From positions 642,501 to 706,500 of the forward strand of contig NZ_CAMPFU010000002.1 of assembly GCF_946848805.1 (NCBI RefSeq): a DNA stretch of 64,000 nucleotides, read 5' to 3'. The notes under the pieces were generated by a model that was not told where the DNA came from, made no database searches, and was given only the letters and a program-made list of their open reading frames with translations. Each line of letters opens with the position of its first letter. The stretch's first letter is position 1. Position numbers and translations under genes: made by a program. The DNA comes from Deinococcus sp. Marseille-Q6407 (GTDB taxonomy: Bacteria; Deinococcota; Deinococci; Deinococcales; Deinococcaceae). Of this stretch, positions 31,412 through 39,612 are shown one piece after another.

Positions 31412-32164
31412 TCAGTGCTCGTTCAAATGCTCGGTCAGTAGCAGGTCCAGGCCCCGCTCGGCCGTCTCGCGCAGGCTGAAGCTGGCAAGGCGTGTCAGGT
31501 CAGTCGGCTCTGGATTGATCTCAATGACTTTACCCCCGCCCAGCAGGGTATCCCGTGCCAGCCCGGCCGCCGGATAGACCACGGCGCTGGTGCCGATGAT
31601 CAGGGCTATGTCGGCTTGCGCGAACGCTTGCTGGGCCGCTCGCAGGGCTTCTTCCGGCAGATATTCGCCGAACCAGACGACGTTTGGCCGCATCCGGTGC
31701 CCGGCCGGTGACAGCGGCGGCAAGCTCAGCTGGGCAGGGTCAGGCAGCGGGAAAACTTCGCCGGTCACCTCGTCGCGGGCCAAGGCCAGGTTGCCGTGCA
31801 GCTCGGCCAGCCGGCCGCCCCGAGTTCCGCTGCCGGCGCGGGCATGCAGCCCGTCCACATTCTGGGTCGCCAGAAAAAATCCAGCTCCTTTTTGCTGTTC
31901 CAGCCGTACCAGCAGGTGATGGGCCGGGTTGGGCTGCGCTGCCAGCACGTCGCGGTAGCGCCCGGCGTACCAGGCCCAGACCAGCTCGGGGTCGGCCGCG
32001 TAGGCTTCCGGGCTGGCAAGGTCCTCGGGCCGGAAACGGGCCCAGTGGCCGCTCTGGGCGTCACGGAACGTGGGAATGCCGCTGGCTGCACTCACCCCGG
32101 CACCGGTCAGAACGGCAACGCGGCGGGCGATTTGCAGAGCGGCGCGGGCAGAGCGGAGGTCCAT
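31412..32164 (-). CDS. Sirtuin-family deacylase lacking zinc cysteines
   Basis: 250 aa SIR2-family NAD-dependent deacylase. The NAD motif GAGVSAASGIPTFR is at 21-34, TQNVDGLHARAG at 100-111, the catalytic His in ELHG at 123, VVWFGE at 162-167 and IIGTSAVVYPAAG at 189-201. Y66 and R69 (WYAGR) match the Tyr-x-x-Arg pair of class III enzymes such as CobB and SIRT5, which prefer acidic acyl groups. The protein has no cysteine at all, so the usual four zinc ligands between residues 130 and 158 are gone, while the segment length is nearly normal. TACCCT lies six bases before the ATG. Confidence 0.88.
   Translation of the reverse strand: MDLRSARAALQIARRVAVLTGAGVSAASGIPTFRDAQSGHWARFRPEDLASPEAYAADPELVWAWYAGRYRDVLAAQPNPAHHLLVRLEQQKGAGFFLATQNVDGLHARAGSGTRGGRLAELHGNLALARDEVTGEVFPLPDPAQLSLPPLSPAGHRMRPNVVWFGEYLPEEALRAAQQAFAQADIALIIGTSAVVYPAAGLARDTLLGGGKVIEINPEPTDLTRLASFSLRETAERGLDLLLTEHLNEH
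32071..32076 (+). other. No separate feature: shared border with sirtuin coding region
   Basis: This short stretch lies inside the sirtuin gene and carries no separate signal; the sirtuin -10 box is at 32171-32176. Confidence 0.05.
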
Positions 32165-32170
32165 GACTGC

Positions 32171-32176
32171 AGGGTA
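32171..32176 (-). promoter_or_regulatory. -10 box TACCCT for the sirtuin gene
   Basis: Minus strand TACCCT, six bases, ATG at 32164. Confidence 0.6.
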
Positions 32177-32310
32177 GACCAGACGGGCCCCTCTTCCGGC
32201 CGGGAACTAAGATCATTCCCGCCGCCAGGAAACGATACCCCCATTTTTCTTCATGGATTTGTGACGCAGTGATGATAATCTGAGGCACTTTGCAGCCACA
32301 GGAGGCAGTT

Positions 32311-33999
32311 ATGAAGTTAGCTCACTCTTTGACTCTGGCCCTCGGGCTTGGGGTTTCGCTCTGGGGCGGCGCAGCGGCCCAGACGCTGATTGAAACCTCA
32401 GCCGCCGCCGGAATCTCCGGAACGCTGGACAGCATCGGCGGTCCCAGTCCCAGCATCGTGCCGCAGGTCCGAGACCGCCTGACACAGATCATGGCGCCGG
32501 CCAATCAAGCGGCCGCCGACCTGAACGGGCAGGCGCCAGCTGCCCCGGCCAGCGGTACACCAGCTGCCCAGGGCCCTGCGGCACCGGCTGCCCCCAACTT
32601 TCCTCCGCTGACCAGCGAGCAGCAGGGCAGGCTGCAGGCAGCCTATACGGCGCTGGGAAAAGGCAACGCTGCTCAGGCCACCCGCACTTTTGAGGCGGTG
32701 GTCTCGCAGAACTACCGGCACCCCGAGGCCCATTTCGGTCTGGCGCTGGCCCTGCTGGCCCAGGGCAGAACCGAAGCGGCCAAATTCGAGCTGGGCCAGC
32801 TGATCGCGCTGGCGCCTGAGCGTTTCGAGGGGCCCTATAACCTCGGCGTGCTGGCCGTACAGGAAAAGCGGTACCCACAGGCGCTGGACTTTTTCCGGCG
32901 GGCCGCTGAGCTGGCGCGCACCTCGGCCGGGCCAGACACCCAGCTGTACGTGCTGGAAGCTCTGGCCGCTGAGCAGACCCGCGCTGGAGATTACGCCGGG
33001 CTGCGCCAGACCCTGGGCGACATGGTGGCCCTGGCGCCAGGCGACGCCCGGCTACAACTGCGGCTGGCTCAGGTCCAGACCCTGACAGGCGAAGGCGTCG
33101 CCGCACTGCCCGGCACCTACGACGCTCTGGGCAACGCCGGCACCCGCACCGACGCCGCGCTGCTGCTGGCCGATATCTATGAGGCGCAGGGCCTCCCCGA
33201 CCGTGGCCTGAGCGAAGTGGAAAGTGCCCTGGCCAGCGCCACCAGCAACAGCGAACGCGCCCGGCTGCTGCTGCGCCGGGGCCAGTTGCTGGAGCGGCAG
33301 GGTAATGTCAAGGCGGCCATCACTGCCGTACAGGACAGCTTGCACCTGAACAATCAGAACGCCCCAGCCTTTGCGTTGCTGGGCGACCTGCGCCGCCGCG
33401 CCGGCGATAAAGCCGGGGCCCTGCAAGCCTACCGCGAGGCCGCAGTGCTGCAACCGAAAAATGCCGGTTACCGCACCGAGCTGGCCGCGTTGCGGCTGGA
33501 CCTGGGCCGCTACGCCGACGCCCGCCGTGACGTGGCCGTGGCCCTGAAGATGCCGGCTCTGACCCCCGAAACCCGCGCCCGCGCCGAACTGGTGCTGGGC
33601 CTGCTGGACTACCGCAGCGGCCGTTACGCCGACGCCAGCACCTCGCTGCGTTCCAGTGCAGCCGCCGTGCCTGCGGCCGACACCTCTTTGTGGCTAGGCC
33701 TGAGCGAGTACAAGCAGAAGAACTACAGCGCCGCCACTGAAGCGCTGAGCGAAAGCGTGCGCCTCAGCCCCACCCCGCTGGCCCGCCGTAATCTGGCCTC
33801 GGCCCTGCTGGCCAGCGGCCGCACCGCCGAAGCCGAGACGCTGCTGCTGGGCCTGGTCGCCGAAACCCCCAAAGACGCCGAAGCCTGGTATCTGCTGGGC
33901 CTGACCCGCCGCGCCGCCGGCAAAGCGGCCGAAGCCAAGGTGGCCTTCAAGACCGCCGCCGCGCTGGGCAGCACCGCTGCCAGAGGAGTACTAAAATGA
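32311..33999 (+). CDS. Secreted TPR protein
   Basis: 562 aa. A signal peptide (residues 1-22, ending WGGAAAQ) and an Ala/Pro-rich spacer precede a chain of tetratricopeptide repeats from about residue 108 to the end, such as AHFGLALALLAQGRTEAAKFELGQ, YNLGVLAVQEKRYPQALDFF and WYLLGLTRRAAGKAAEAK. It would act in the periplasm or cell surface as a protein-interaction scaffold. AGGAGG at 32300-32305 supports the ATG at 32311. It overlaps the SPOR gene by four bases (ATGA), so the two are one operon. Confidence 0.88.
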   Translation: MKLAHSLTLALGLGVSLWGGAAAQTLIETSAAAGISGTLDSIGGPSPSIVPQVRDRLTQIMAPANQAAADLNGQAPAAPASGTPAAQGPAAPAAPNFPPLTSEQQGRLQAAYTALGKGNAAQATRTFEAVVSQNYRHPEAHFGLALALLAQGRTEAAKFELGQLIALAPERFEGPYNLGVLAVQEKRYPQALDFFRRAAELARTSAGPDTQLYVLEALAAEQTRAGDYAGLRQTLGDMVALAPGDARLQLRLAQVQTLTGEGVAALPGTYDALGNAGTRTDAALLLADIYEAQGLPDRGLSEVESALASATSNSERARLLLRRGQLLERQGNVKAAITAVQDSLHLNNQNAPAFALLGDLRRRAGDKAGALQAYREAAVLQPKNAGYRTELAALRLDLGRYADARRDVAVALKMPALTPETRARAELVLGLLDYRSGRYADASTSLRSSAAAVPAADTSLWLGLSEYKQKNYSAATEALSESVRLSPTPLARRNLASALLASGRTAEAETLLLGLVAETPKDAEAWYLLGLTRRAAGKAAEAKVAFKTAAALGSTAARGVLK

Positions 34000-35477
34000 G
34001 CCGACTGGAAGGACGTAACCGCCTCCCCGATATCCTGATTGGTCTGGTGGTCCTGGCCCTGCTGATCGGCTTTGCCACCCTGCTGTTCGGACAGCGCAAG
34101 GCCTCGACCGAAACGGCGCAGACCACCCAGGCCACTCAGGCCAAAACGCCGCCCGAGATTCCTGCTGCGCCCGGCACCCCGGCCAAGCCGGCCGAAGAAA
34201 GCAGCGCAGCCCAAACCAGCGCCGGCGATAAAGCGGCCGCCAGCGGCGCCGCTACCGAACAGCCGGCCGAAGAAGTGACCATCACCCCCACTCCGGCTGT
34301 CACGGCACCGGCGCCGACCACCACCCCGGCAGACGAAGAAGCACAGACGCCGGCCAGCACCACCAATGAAGCTTCGGCCAACGCCACCACCGACACCGAT
34401 ACTTCTGGTGCCTCCGACACTCCGCAAACGGCGACAACTCCGGACAGCAATGATGTAACTGATGCAGCGGCAAGCGTGGCACCCCGCAGCGGCGGCGCCG
34501 TGCCGGTCAGTGCCGACCGGGTGCCCACCCGCAGCGACTACCGCATCAGCCTGGGCGGTTTCAGCACACCCAAGACAGCTGTCAACCAGACCGCCAGCGT
34601 GGCGGCGCTGGGCTACACGGTCTACTCCATCAGCCTGGGGAACGAAGTGGTGGCCCAAGTCGGCCCCTTTGCCGACGCCGCCTCTGCGCAGCAGGCACTG
34701 GCCGATATTCAGCGTGCCTATCCCAGTGCGGCGCTGTTCGCTCCCCGGCCGGGAGCCGCTGCACCGAGCAAGCCGGCCAGCTCCAGCAACGACGGCAGCA
34801 CCTCCCGCGCACCCGCCTCCAATGCGGCGGCCCAGCAGCAGGCGGCGCCCAAACCGGCCAATCCGCAGCCCGCAGCACGTACCGAGCCTAAACCCGCTCA
34901 GCAGCAGGCCGCACCCAAACCGGCCCAGCAGGCACCCGCTCGCCAGCAAGCGGCGCCCAAGCCGGCCAATTCACAGCCCGCAGCGCGTACCGAGCCCAAA
35001 CCCGCTCAGCAGCAGGCCGCACCCAAACCGGCCCAGCAGGCACCCACTCGTCAGCAAGCGGCGCCCAAGCCGGCCAACCCGCAGCCCGCAGCGCGTACCG
35101 AGCCCAAACCCGCCCAGCAACAGGCCGCACCCAAACCGGCCCAGCAGGCACCCGCCCGCCAGCAAGCAGCGCCCAAACCGGCCAACCCGCAGCCCGCAGC
35201 GCGTGCCCAGCCCAAACCTGCTCAGCAGCAGGCCACACCCGCGCCCGCACAGCAGGCTTCTGCCGGCCCGGTCTATCTCCAGATCGGTGCTTTCGACGAA
35301 CCTGACCGTGCCCAGCAACTGGTTAGCGACCTGCAAAATCAGGGCTTCAGCCCCAGTGTCAATGCCCCAGAAGGTGAGCGGGTGCGGGTCATCATCGGTC
35401 CCTTTGCCGCCAATGAGATTGCCAGTGCCGAAGCGCAGCTGGATGCCAACGGCTACGATCATTTCCGCCTGCGCTGA
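33996..35477 (+). CDS. Membrane-anchored protein with two SPOR domains and a 36-residue repeat
   Basis: 493 aa. A short cytoplasmic start and one transmembrane helix (about 12-30, ILIGLVVLALLIGFATLLFG) are followed by a Thr/Ala/Pro-rich stretch. SPOR-like domain 1 lies at about 178-250 (YRISLGGFSTPKTA and VAQVGPFADAASA). A linker of about 3.5 copies of a 36-residue Pro/Gln/Ala repeat (108 bp in DNA, 34840-35250) follows, then the C-terminal SPOR domain (about 425-493, VYLQIGAFDEPDRAQQLV and VRVIIGPFAANEIAS). SPOR domains bind denuded peptidoglycan glycans, often at the division site. Confidence 0.87.
   Translation: MSRLEGRNRLPDILIGLVVLALLIGFATLLFGQRKASTETAQTTQATQAKTPPEIPAAPGTPAKPAEESSAAQTSAGDKAAASGAATEQPAEEVTITPTPAVTAPAPTTTPADEEAQTPASTTNEASANATTDTDTSGASDTPQTATTPDSNDVTDAAASVAPRSGGAVPVSADRVPTRSDYRISLGGFSTPKTAVNQTASVAALGYTVYSISLGNEVVAQVGPFADAASAQQALADIQRAYPSAALFAPRPGAAAPSKPASSSNDGSTSRAPASNAAAQQQAAPKPANPQPAARTEPKPAQQQAAPKPAQQAPARQQAAPKPANSQPAARTEPKPAQQQAAPKPAQQAPTRQQAAPKPANPQPAARTEPKPAQQQAAPKPAQQAPARQQAAPKPANPQPAARAQPKPAQQQATPAPAQQASAGPVYLQIGAFDEPDRAQQLVSDLQNQGFSPSVNAPEGERVRVIIGPFAANEIASAEAQLDANGYDHFRLR
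34840..35250 (+). repeat. 108-bp tandem repeat inside the SPOR gene
   Basis: About 3.5 copies of a 108-bp unit encoding 36 residues built from AAPKPANPQPAAR and QQQAAPKPAQQAP. Copies differ at only a few bases (for example AAGCCGGCCAA at 34960 and 35068), so copy number may vary between strains. Confidence 0.85.
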
Positions 35478-35565
35478 GTTCGTCTGACTTCCGGCCCAAA
35501 CTTTCCGCCTGTTCTGCGGTCCGCTGGGGCCGCCTGACCATTCCGTAGCAAAGGCACTGACACCC

Positions 35566-36249
35566 ATGACCATTCCCTCTGCTACGCTCAGCCGCTTGGT
35601 GACCTATCTGCGTCTGCTGGAAACGCTGGAGCTGGCCGGCACCCAGCAGGTCAGCTCCGGTGAGCTGGCGGCGCAGGCCCAGGTCACCGCTTTTCAGGTG
35701 CGGAAAGACTTGGCCCATGTCGGCCCAGTCGGCACCCGCGGCCGTGGCTACAGCGTGGCTCTCCTCAAGCGCAAAATCATCCGGGTGCTGGGGCTGGACC
35801 GGCCCTGGCAGATCATCATCGTCGGCATGGGGCGGCTGGGACAGGCCATTGCCCATTTTCCGATCGCGGCCGAATACAGCTTCGAGTACGTTGGGCTGTT
35901 CGACCCCGCTCCGCAACCGGCCGGTCAAATCGTGGGCGGATTGCCGGTCCGGCCGCTGGCGCAGCTTCCCGAATTCATGACACAGCAACATGTGGACATG
36001 GCTTTTTTATCCGTTCCAATAGAATCGGCCCAACAGACCGCCGAAACTCTTGTCCAGGCCGGCATCCGTAGCATTTTGAATTTTTCACCTGCCATCTTGG
36101 GAGCAGCTCAACCTGAAGATGATAAAGAAATTAGCAAGAGTGAAAAATGGCAAAATGTCACTGTCGAAAATGTCGATTTTCTGGCAGGTCTGCAGCGCCT
36201 GGCGTATTATACCCAGCAGTCCAGCCCGCCGGAAGCAGAGGAGATATGA
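35566..36249 (+). CDS. rex: Redox-sensing repressor Rex
   Basis: 227 aa NADH/NAD-responsive repressor, close in sequence to Thermus Rex. The winged helix covers residues 1-75 (SRLVTYLRLLETLE, QVTAFQVRKDLAHVG, GTRGRGYSV). The Rossmann domain starts with IIIVGMGRLGQAIAHFP. SILNFSPAIL and TVENVDFLAGLQRL complete the fold. Between these last two there is an extra, charged insertion of about 13 residues (AQPEDDKEISKSEK) in unusually AT-rich DNA. It is followed by a small lipoprotein gene with an ATGA overlap. No clear Rex operator was found near the gene. Confidence 0.93.
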   Translation: MTIPSATLSRLVTYLRLLETLELAGTQQVSSGELAAQAQVTAFQVRKDLAHVGPVGTRGRGYSVALLKRKIIRVLGLDRPWQIIIVGMGRLGQAIAHFPIAAEYSFEYVGLFDPAPQPAGQIVGGLPVRPLAQLPEFMTQQHVDMAFLSVPIESAQQTAETLVQAGIRSILNFSPAILGAAQPEDDKEISKSEKWQNVTVENVDFLAGLQRLAYYTQQSSPPEAEEI

Positions 36250-36452
36250 AGAAAGCATTGGGCATGGCGGTAGGATTTTTCCTGCTCACTTCCTGTGGAA
36301 ACAGTGGCAACCTGGGTTCAGATGTCTCAGTTGGTTTAGGCGCTTATGATGCTGGCGCGAACGCCACAGTGACCAAAACGATCACAGCGCCTTCCAAAGA
36401 TGCCCCAGGCAAAGAGGAGTATGCCGAAGTCCCCGGTAAAGCGGCTGGATGA
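36246..36452 (+). CDS. Small lipoprotein
   Basis: 68 aa. A lipoprotein signal peptide with lipobox LTSC (Cys about residue 20) leads a short Gly/Ser/Thr-rich chain. The DNA is less GC-rich than the surroundings up to about 36420, where the sequence abruptly becomes GC-rich and, in another frame, becomes a partial oxidoreductase. The last residues (PGKAAG) may thus come from the junction, and the original protein may have been longer. The start overlaps the rex stop. Confidence 0.65.
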   Translation: MKKALGMAVGFFLLTSCGNSGNLGSDVSVGLGAYDAGANATVTKTITAPSKDAPGKEEYAEVPGKAAG

Positions 36453-37032
36453 GGACCGCAGCGGCTTTACCCTGCACACGGGCCGGGGTATCCAGGTTCA
36501 GGCGGGCTGGGTGATCGTGGCCACCGGCTACGAGGCCGAGCAATTCCTGGTCCGGCGGCTGGCTCAGCTGAAAAATTCCTATGCGCTGGTTACCGAGCCG
36601 CTGCCGGAAGACGCGCCGCTGTGGCCGGACGGCTGCCTGATCTGGGAAACGGCGCGGCCTTACCTGTACGCCCGCACCACCCGGGAACGGCGCATCATCA
36701 TCGGCGGCGAGGACGATGATTTCTATTCGCCGGCCCGCCGGGAGCGCCGCTTGAAAGCCAAAGCCGAGCGGCTGCACCGCAAACTGCGCCGGCTGCAACC
36801 CCAGCTGGACACCGAAATCGGCTACAGCTGGGCCGGTACCTTCGGTGAGACCAAGGACGGCCTGGCCTATATCGGCCCCAAGCCAGGGCAGGAGCGATTG
36901 CTCTTCGCTCTGGGCTACGGCGGCAACGGCATTACCTACAGTGTGCAGGCCGCGCGGCTGCTGACCGCTCAGATTCTGGGCCCCAGCGCCCAGGACCGCG
37001 CTGACCTGGACATCTTCCGGCTGAACCGCTAG
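36421..37032 (+). pseudogene. Truncated FAD-dependent oxidoreductase (DAO family), C-terminal half
   Basis: About 203 aa readable, beginning near the middle of a D-amino-acid-oxidase-like (COG0665) protein. VQAGWVIVATGYEAEQFL, GEDDDFYSPARRERRL, the GYSWAGTFGETKDGLAYIG motif and FALGYGGNGITYSVQAARLL are all from the C-terminal part. The N-terminal GxGxxG FAD-binding fold is missing, and the upstream DNA instead encodes the small lipoprotein in another frame. A deletion or rearrangement at about 36420 is the simplest explanation. Activity is very unlikely. Confidence 0.75.
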
Positions 37033-37094
37033 CCAGCAAGGCCGGTCGCGGCACCGCCTTCAGGGGGCTCGTAGGCACACCCATACCACTGAAC

Positions 37095-37706
37095 TCAGGC
37101 CTGCGGCTGCTCCAGTTCGGACAGCTGTGCCTGAACCTCTTGCTGGGCAAAGCGGTCCTCAGCTTCCTCAAAAAAAGCCAGCGCACGGGTGAAATGCTCG
37201 TGGGCAGCGTAGGTATTGTCCAGCTGCAGCGCCAACTCGCCCAGGGACCGCTCGGCGTGGCCAGCCACTTCGGGGTCTTCTGCGCCCTCAGCCTGCCGCA
37301 AGCTGCGTTCCAGCCAGTCCCGCGCCTCGTTCCCTTCACCCAGCTGCAGGTAACAGAGGCCAGTTTCCAGCGCATTGACCGCCTGTTGATGCTCGTCGGC
37401 TTCCAGGCCTTCCAGCAGCGTCCGTTCCTGGGCCAGCAGGTCCAGACCGGTACGGTATTCGCCGGCAAGCCGCTCGGTGCGGGCCAGCTGGTGCAGCGCA
37501 ATAGGTTCCCAGGCCTCACCGCGGTGCAACTCGCGCAGGCGGGTGAACACTTCCCGCGCCTCACCCACGCGCCCGGTATGCGCTTGCAGGTAGCCCAGCG
37601 CCATCTGCCCAGCCCGTGACACCAGCAGCTCCTCGTCACTCCGCAGCATCTTCTCGGCGTCTGCATAACGGCCTTCATCTATCGCCAGCCAAACGTCTTG
37701 CAACAT
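37095..37706 (-). CDS. Cytoplasmic TPR protein
   Basis: 203 aa with about five tetratricopeptide-like helix pairs (WLAIDEGRYADAEKMLRSDE, ALGYLQAHTGRVGEAREVF, GLCYLQLGEGNEARDWLERS, AHEHFTRALAFFEEAEDRF). No signal peptide, so it is cytoplasmic. Partner unknown. The ATG at 37706 is chosen because TACACT stands five bases upstream; a longer frame to 37748 exists. Confidence 0.8.
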   Translation of the reverse strand: MLQDVWLAIDEGRYADAEKMLRSDEELLVSRAGQMALGYLQAHTGRVGEAREVFTRLRELHRGEAWEPIALHQLARTERLAGEYRTGLDLLAQERTLLEGLEADEHQQAVNALETGLCYLQLGEGNEARDWLERSLRQAEGAEDPEVAGHAERSLGELALQLDNTYAAHEHFTRALAFFEEAEDRFAQQEVQAQLSELEQPQA

Positions 37707-37711
37707 GACTG

Positions 37712-37717
37712 AGTGTA
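37712..37717 (-). promoter_or_regulatory. -10 box TACACT for the TPR gene
   Basis: Minus strand TACACT, five bases, ATG. Confidence 0.5.
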
Positions 37718-37752
37718 CGGCAAGCTGCCAGGCCACACGATGGCACAAGCCC

Positions 37753-37808
37753 AGCAGCGAAACGGCCCTTTCCTCTGGTTATCTCAGGGAAAGGACCGCT
37801 TCGCTGCT
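37753..37808. terminator. Long hairpin between the TPR and fasciclin genes
   Basis: A 21-bp stem with two mismatches (AGCAGCGAA.. with TTCGCTGCT) around about 14 bases. A T tract (TTTTC) follows only on the plus strand, although both neighbours read on the minus strand. It probably ends the fasciclin mRNA by stem strength alone. Confidence 0.6.
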
Positions 37809-37844
37809 TTTCAAAGCCTCAGCCGGTCAGGGCCAGGCCAGAGC

Positions 37845-39014
37845 TTACTTGCTGTTGCTCTTGCCCAGGTCAGGCACAATCACGCTGTTCAGCGCATAGG
37901 CCTGGCTGGAGCCGGCAGTAATGGCGCTGCCGCTCACCTTCACGCTGGCCGGTAAGGTTTCGCCGTAGACATTCACCAACGCGCCCTGGCCGGGGGTCTG
38001 CTTGCCGGGAATCACGTGGTAGCCCAGCACGTAGCCAAGCGCATCGGGATCGGCCTTGAGGGTGGCCAGCACCGAGGGGTCCAGCGCTGCAAAAGCGTCG
38101 TCGGTCGGAACCAGCAGGGTGTAGCTGTCGTCCAGCAGGGTCTGTTCCAGGCCGGCCTGTTCAACCAGGCTCAGGAAAGTGCTGAAACGGCCATCGGCTT
38201 CCAGGGCCGAGAGGATGTCGCTCTGGTCGTCCTGTTCATCAGCCGTGGTGGTGCTCGCAGCAGCCGAAGTGGCGCCGGTCGCGGTGGTCGCGCCCATAGT
38301 GGAGCCGGTGCTCATAGTGGCGCCAGCGCCCATGCTGGAAGTGCCAGTGCTCATGCTGGAAGCGGTGCCGGTATCAGAAGTATCCATATCCGAAGCAGCG
38401 TCAGTAAAGAAGCTGTCATCCTGTTCCAGATCACCGGTGCTGCTCGTATCGTCACTGTTCAGGCTGGTGTCATCGGTAGCAGCGGAGCTGGCGCTGCCGT
38501 TACCCAGGGTGCTGTTGTTCAGACCGGTTCCCATAGCACCGGTCATGTTCGCACCTGCCGCAGCGGTGCCACTGGCAGCCGTGCTGGTCTGATCCCACAC
38601 TGCATTAGGCAGCAGAGCCCGCAGGCTATTGGAAATGGTCAGGCCGCGCAGAGCAGGCAGCTGTACTGGACCAGTGGCATTCTGCAGGCCACGGCTTTCC
38701 AGAATACGGCGCACCGCCTGCGCACTTTCGGGCAGCCGGCTGTTGCTGGTCACTGCCGTGGCGGTCCCAGAGGTCGAGGTCACACTGGACATTCCAGGGG
38801 TGGTGCTGCTGGTGCCATCCAAGTTGCTCGTGTTGCCAGTGGAGGTGCCAGTCATGCCGGTGCCGGTCATGCCAGTGCTGGTCATGCCAGTGCTGGTCAT
38901 ATTCGTGCCGTTCTGATCAGCCGTCTGGCCGGAAGCCGAGAAAGAGGACTGTGCCGAGGCGGAACCCAGCAGAACGGTGGACAGCAGCAGAGCGGTAGAA
39001 ATGCGTTGTTTCAT
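37845..39014 (-). CDS. Secreted fasciclin-domain protein
   Basis: 389 aa. A signal peptide (1-22, ending GSASAQ) is followed by a Ser/Thr/Gly/Met-rich stretch with TSTGM repeats (about 40-60) and a folded segment (about 95-140, RLPESAQAVRRILESRGLQ). A second low-complexity Ser/Thr/Gly/Asp part precedes one FAS1 domain at about 265-385 (ILSALEADGRFSTFLSLVEQAG, TLLVPTDDAFAALDP, VLGYHVIPGKQTP). FAS1 domains mediate adhesion or surface contacts. GAGG upstream supports the ATG at 39014; the frame is open to 39065. Confidence 0.85.
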   Translation of the reverse strand: MKQRISTALLLSTVLLGSASAQSSFSASGQTADQNGTNMTSTGMTSTGMTGTGMTGTSTGNTSNLDGTSSTTPGMSSVTSTSGTATAVTSNSRLPESAQAVRRILESRGLQNATGPVQLPALRGLTISNSLRALLPNAVWDQTSTAASGTAAAGANMTGAMGTGLNNSTLGNGSASSAATDDTSLNSDDTSSTGDLEQDDSFFTDAASDMDTSDTGTASSMSTGTSSMGAGATMSTGSTMGATTATGATSAAASTTTADEQDDQSDILSALEADGRFSTFLSLVEQAGLEQTLLDDSYTLLVPTDDAFAALDPSVLATLKADPDALGYVLGYHVIPGKQTPGQGALVNVYGETLPASVKVSGSAITAGSSQAYALNSVIVPDLGKSNSK

Positions 39015-39420
39015 GAACAGACCTCGGAAAAAGGCGAAGGGGAATGGCCGGGTTCTGTGCCTCAAAGCAAATAGCCTTTTACAAAGCCGGCTGGCGGGCT
39101 ACAGAACAGAGACGCATTCAAGGTGACACTCTCAAACATGAGGAACATTTCATTCTGGTGGGGCCACTGGCAATAATCCCTTAGATGTGTTTGGTGAGTC
39201 CTTAAGTCAGCAGGGCATCAGACTGGCAAACTGCGTACTGCACTGAATTGCTTCCCTGAGAACCGGACAGTCGGCTTCTCATCCAGCCTCTGAGTGGCTG
39301 GAGCTTTCCTCCTCAGGACCGCACCAAAGTAGAAGATAAATCTGCGCTTCCTATGTCCTGTTGGCCCACTCGCGGCCAACCCAGACGGAGGTGGGCCCAG
39401 GCCTCAGCAACCCAAACAAA
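39015..39420. other. Gene-free region upstream of the fasciclin gene
   Basis: About 400 bases without a convincing gene, lower in GC than the surroundings. Besides the fasciclin leader it holds three small hairpins: 39258-39280 (GAGAA/TTCTC), 39283-39301 (CCAGCC/GGCTGG) and 39360-39380 (GTTGGCC/GGCCAAC). I recognise no known RNA family. A decayed element or an unknown RNA are both possible. Confidence 0.4.
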
Positions 39421-39460
39421 AGCAAGGGCCTCCTGCACCGAAAAAATGCAGAAGGCCCTC
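39421..39460 (-). terminator. tRNA-Pro terminator
   Basis: On the minus strand GGGCCTTCTGCA and TGCAGGAGGCCC form the stem, followed by TTGCTTTTGTTT, right after the tRNA. Confidence 0.8.
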
Positions 39461-39463
39461 TTG

Positions 39464-39540
<77 letters not shown>

Positions 39541-39552
39541 AAACCGGCCATT

Positions 39553-39581
39553 AGTGTATGCCCCAGAGCCGGAACGGTCAA
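39553..39581 (-). promoter_or_regulatory. tRNA-Pro promoter
   Basis: TTGACC, 17 bases, TACACT on the minus strand, twelve bases before the tRNA 5' end: the best full -35/-10 promoter in the window. Confidence 0.85.
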
Positions 39582-39612
39582 GGGCTGCCTCCGAACATTT
39601 CTTGCAGCCGGT

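Noticed and set aside
32255..32280. Rex operator before the TPR-SPOR operon
   Set aside because: TTGTGA is followed by no TCACAA at the right distance.
34840..35250. CRISPR array
   Set aside because: The repeats are in frame inside a gene, have no unique spacers and encode a Pro/Gln linker.
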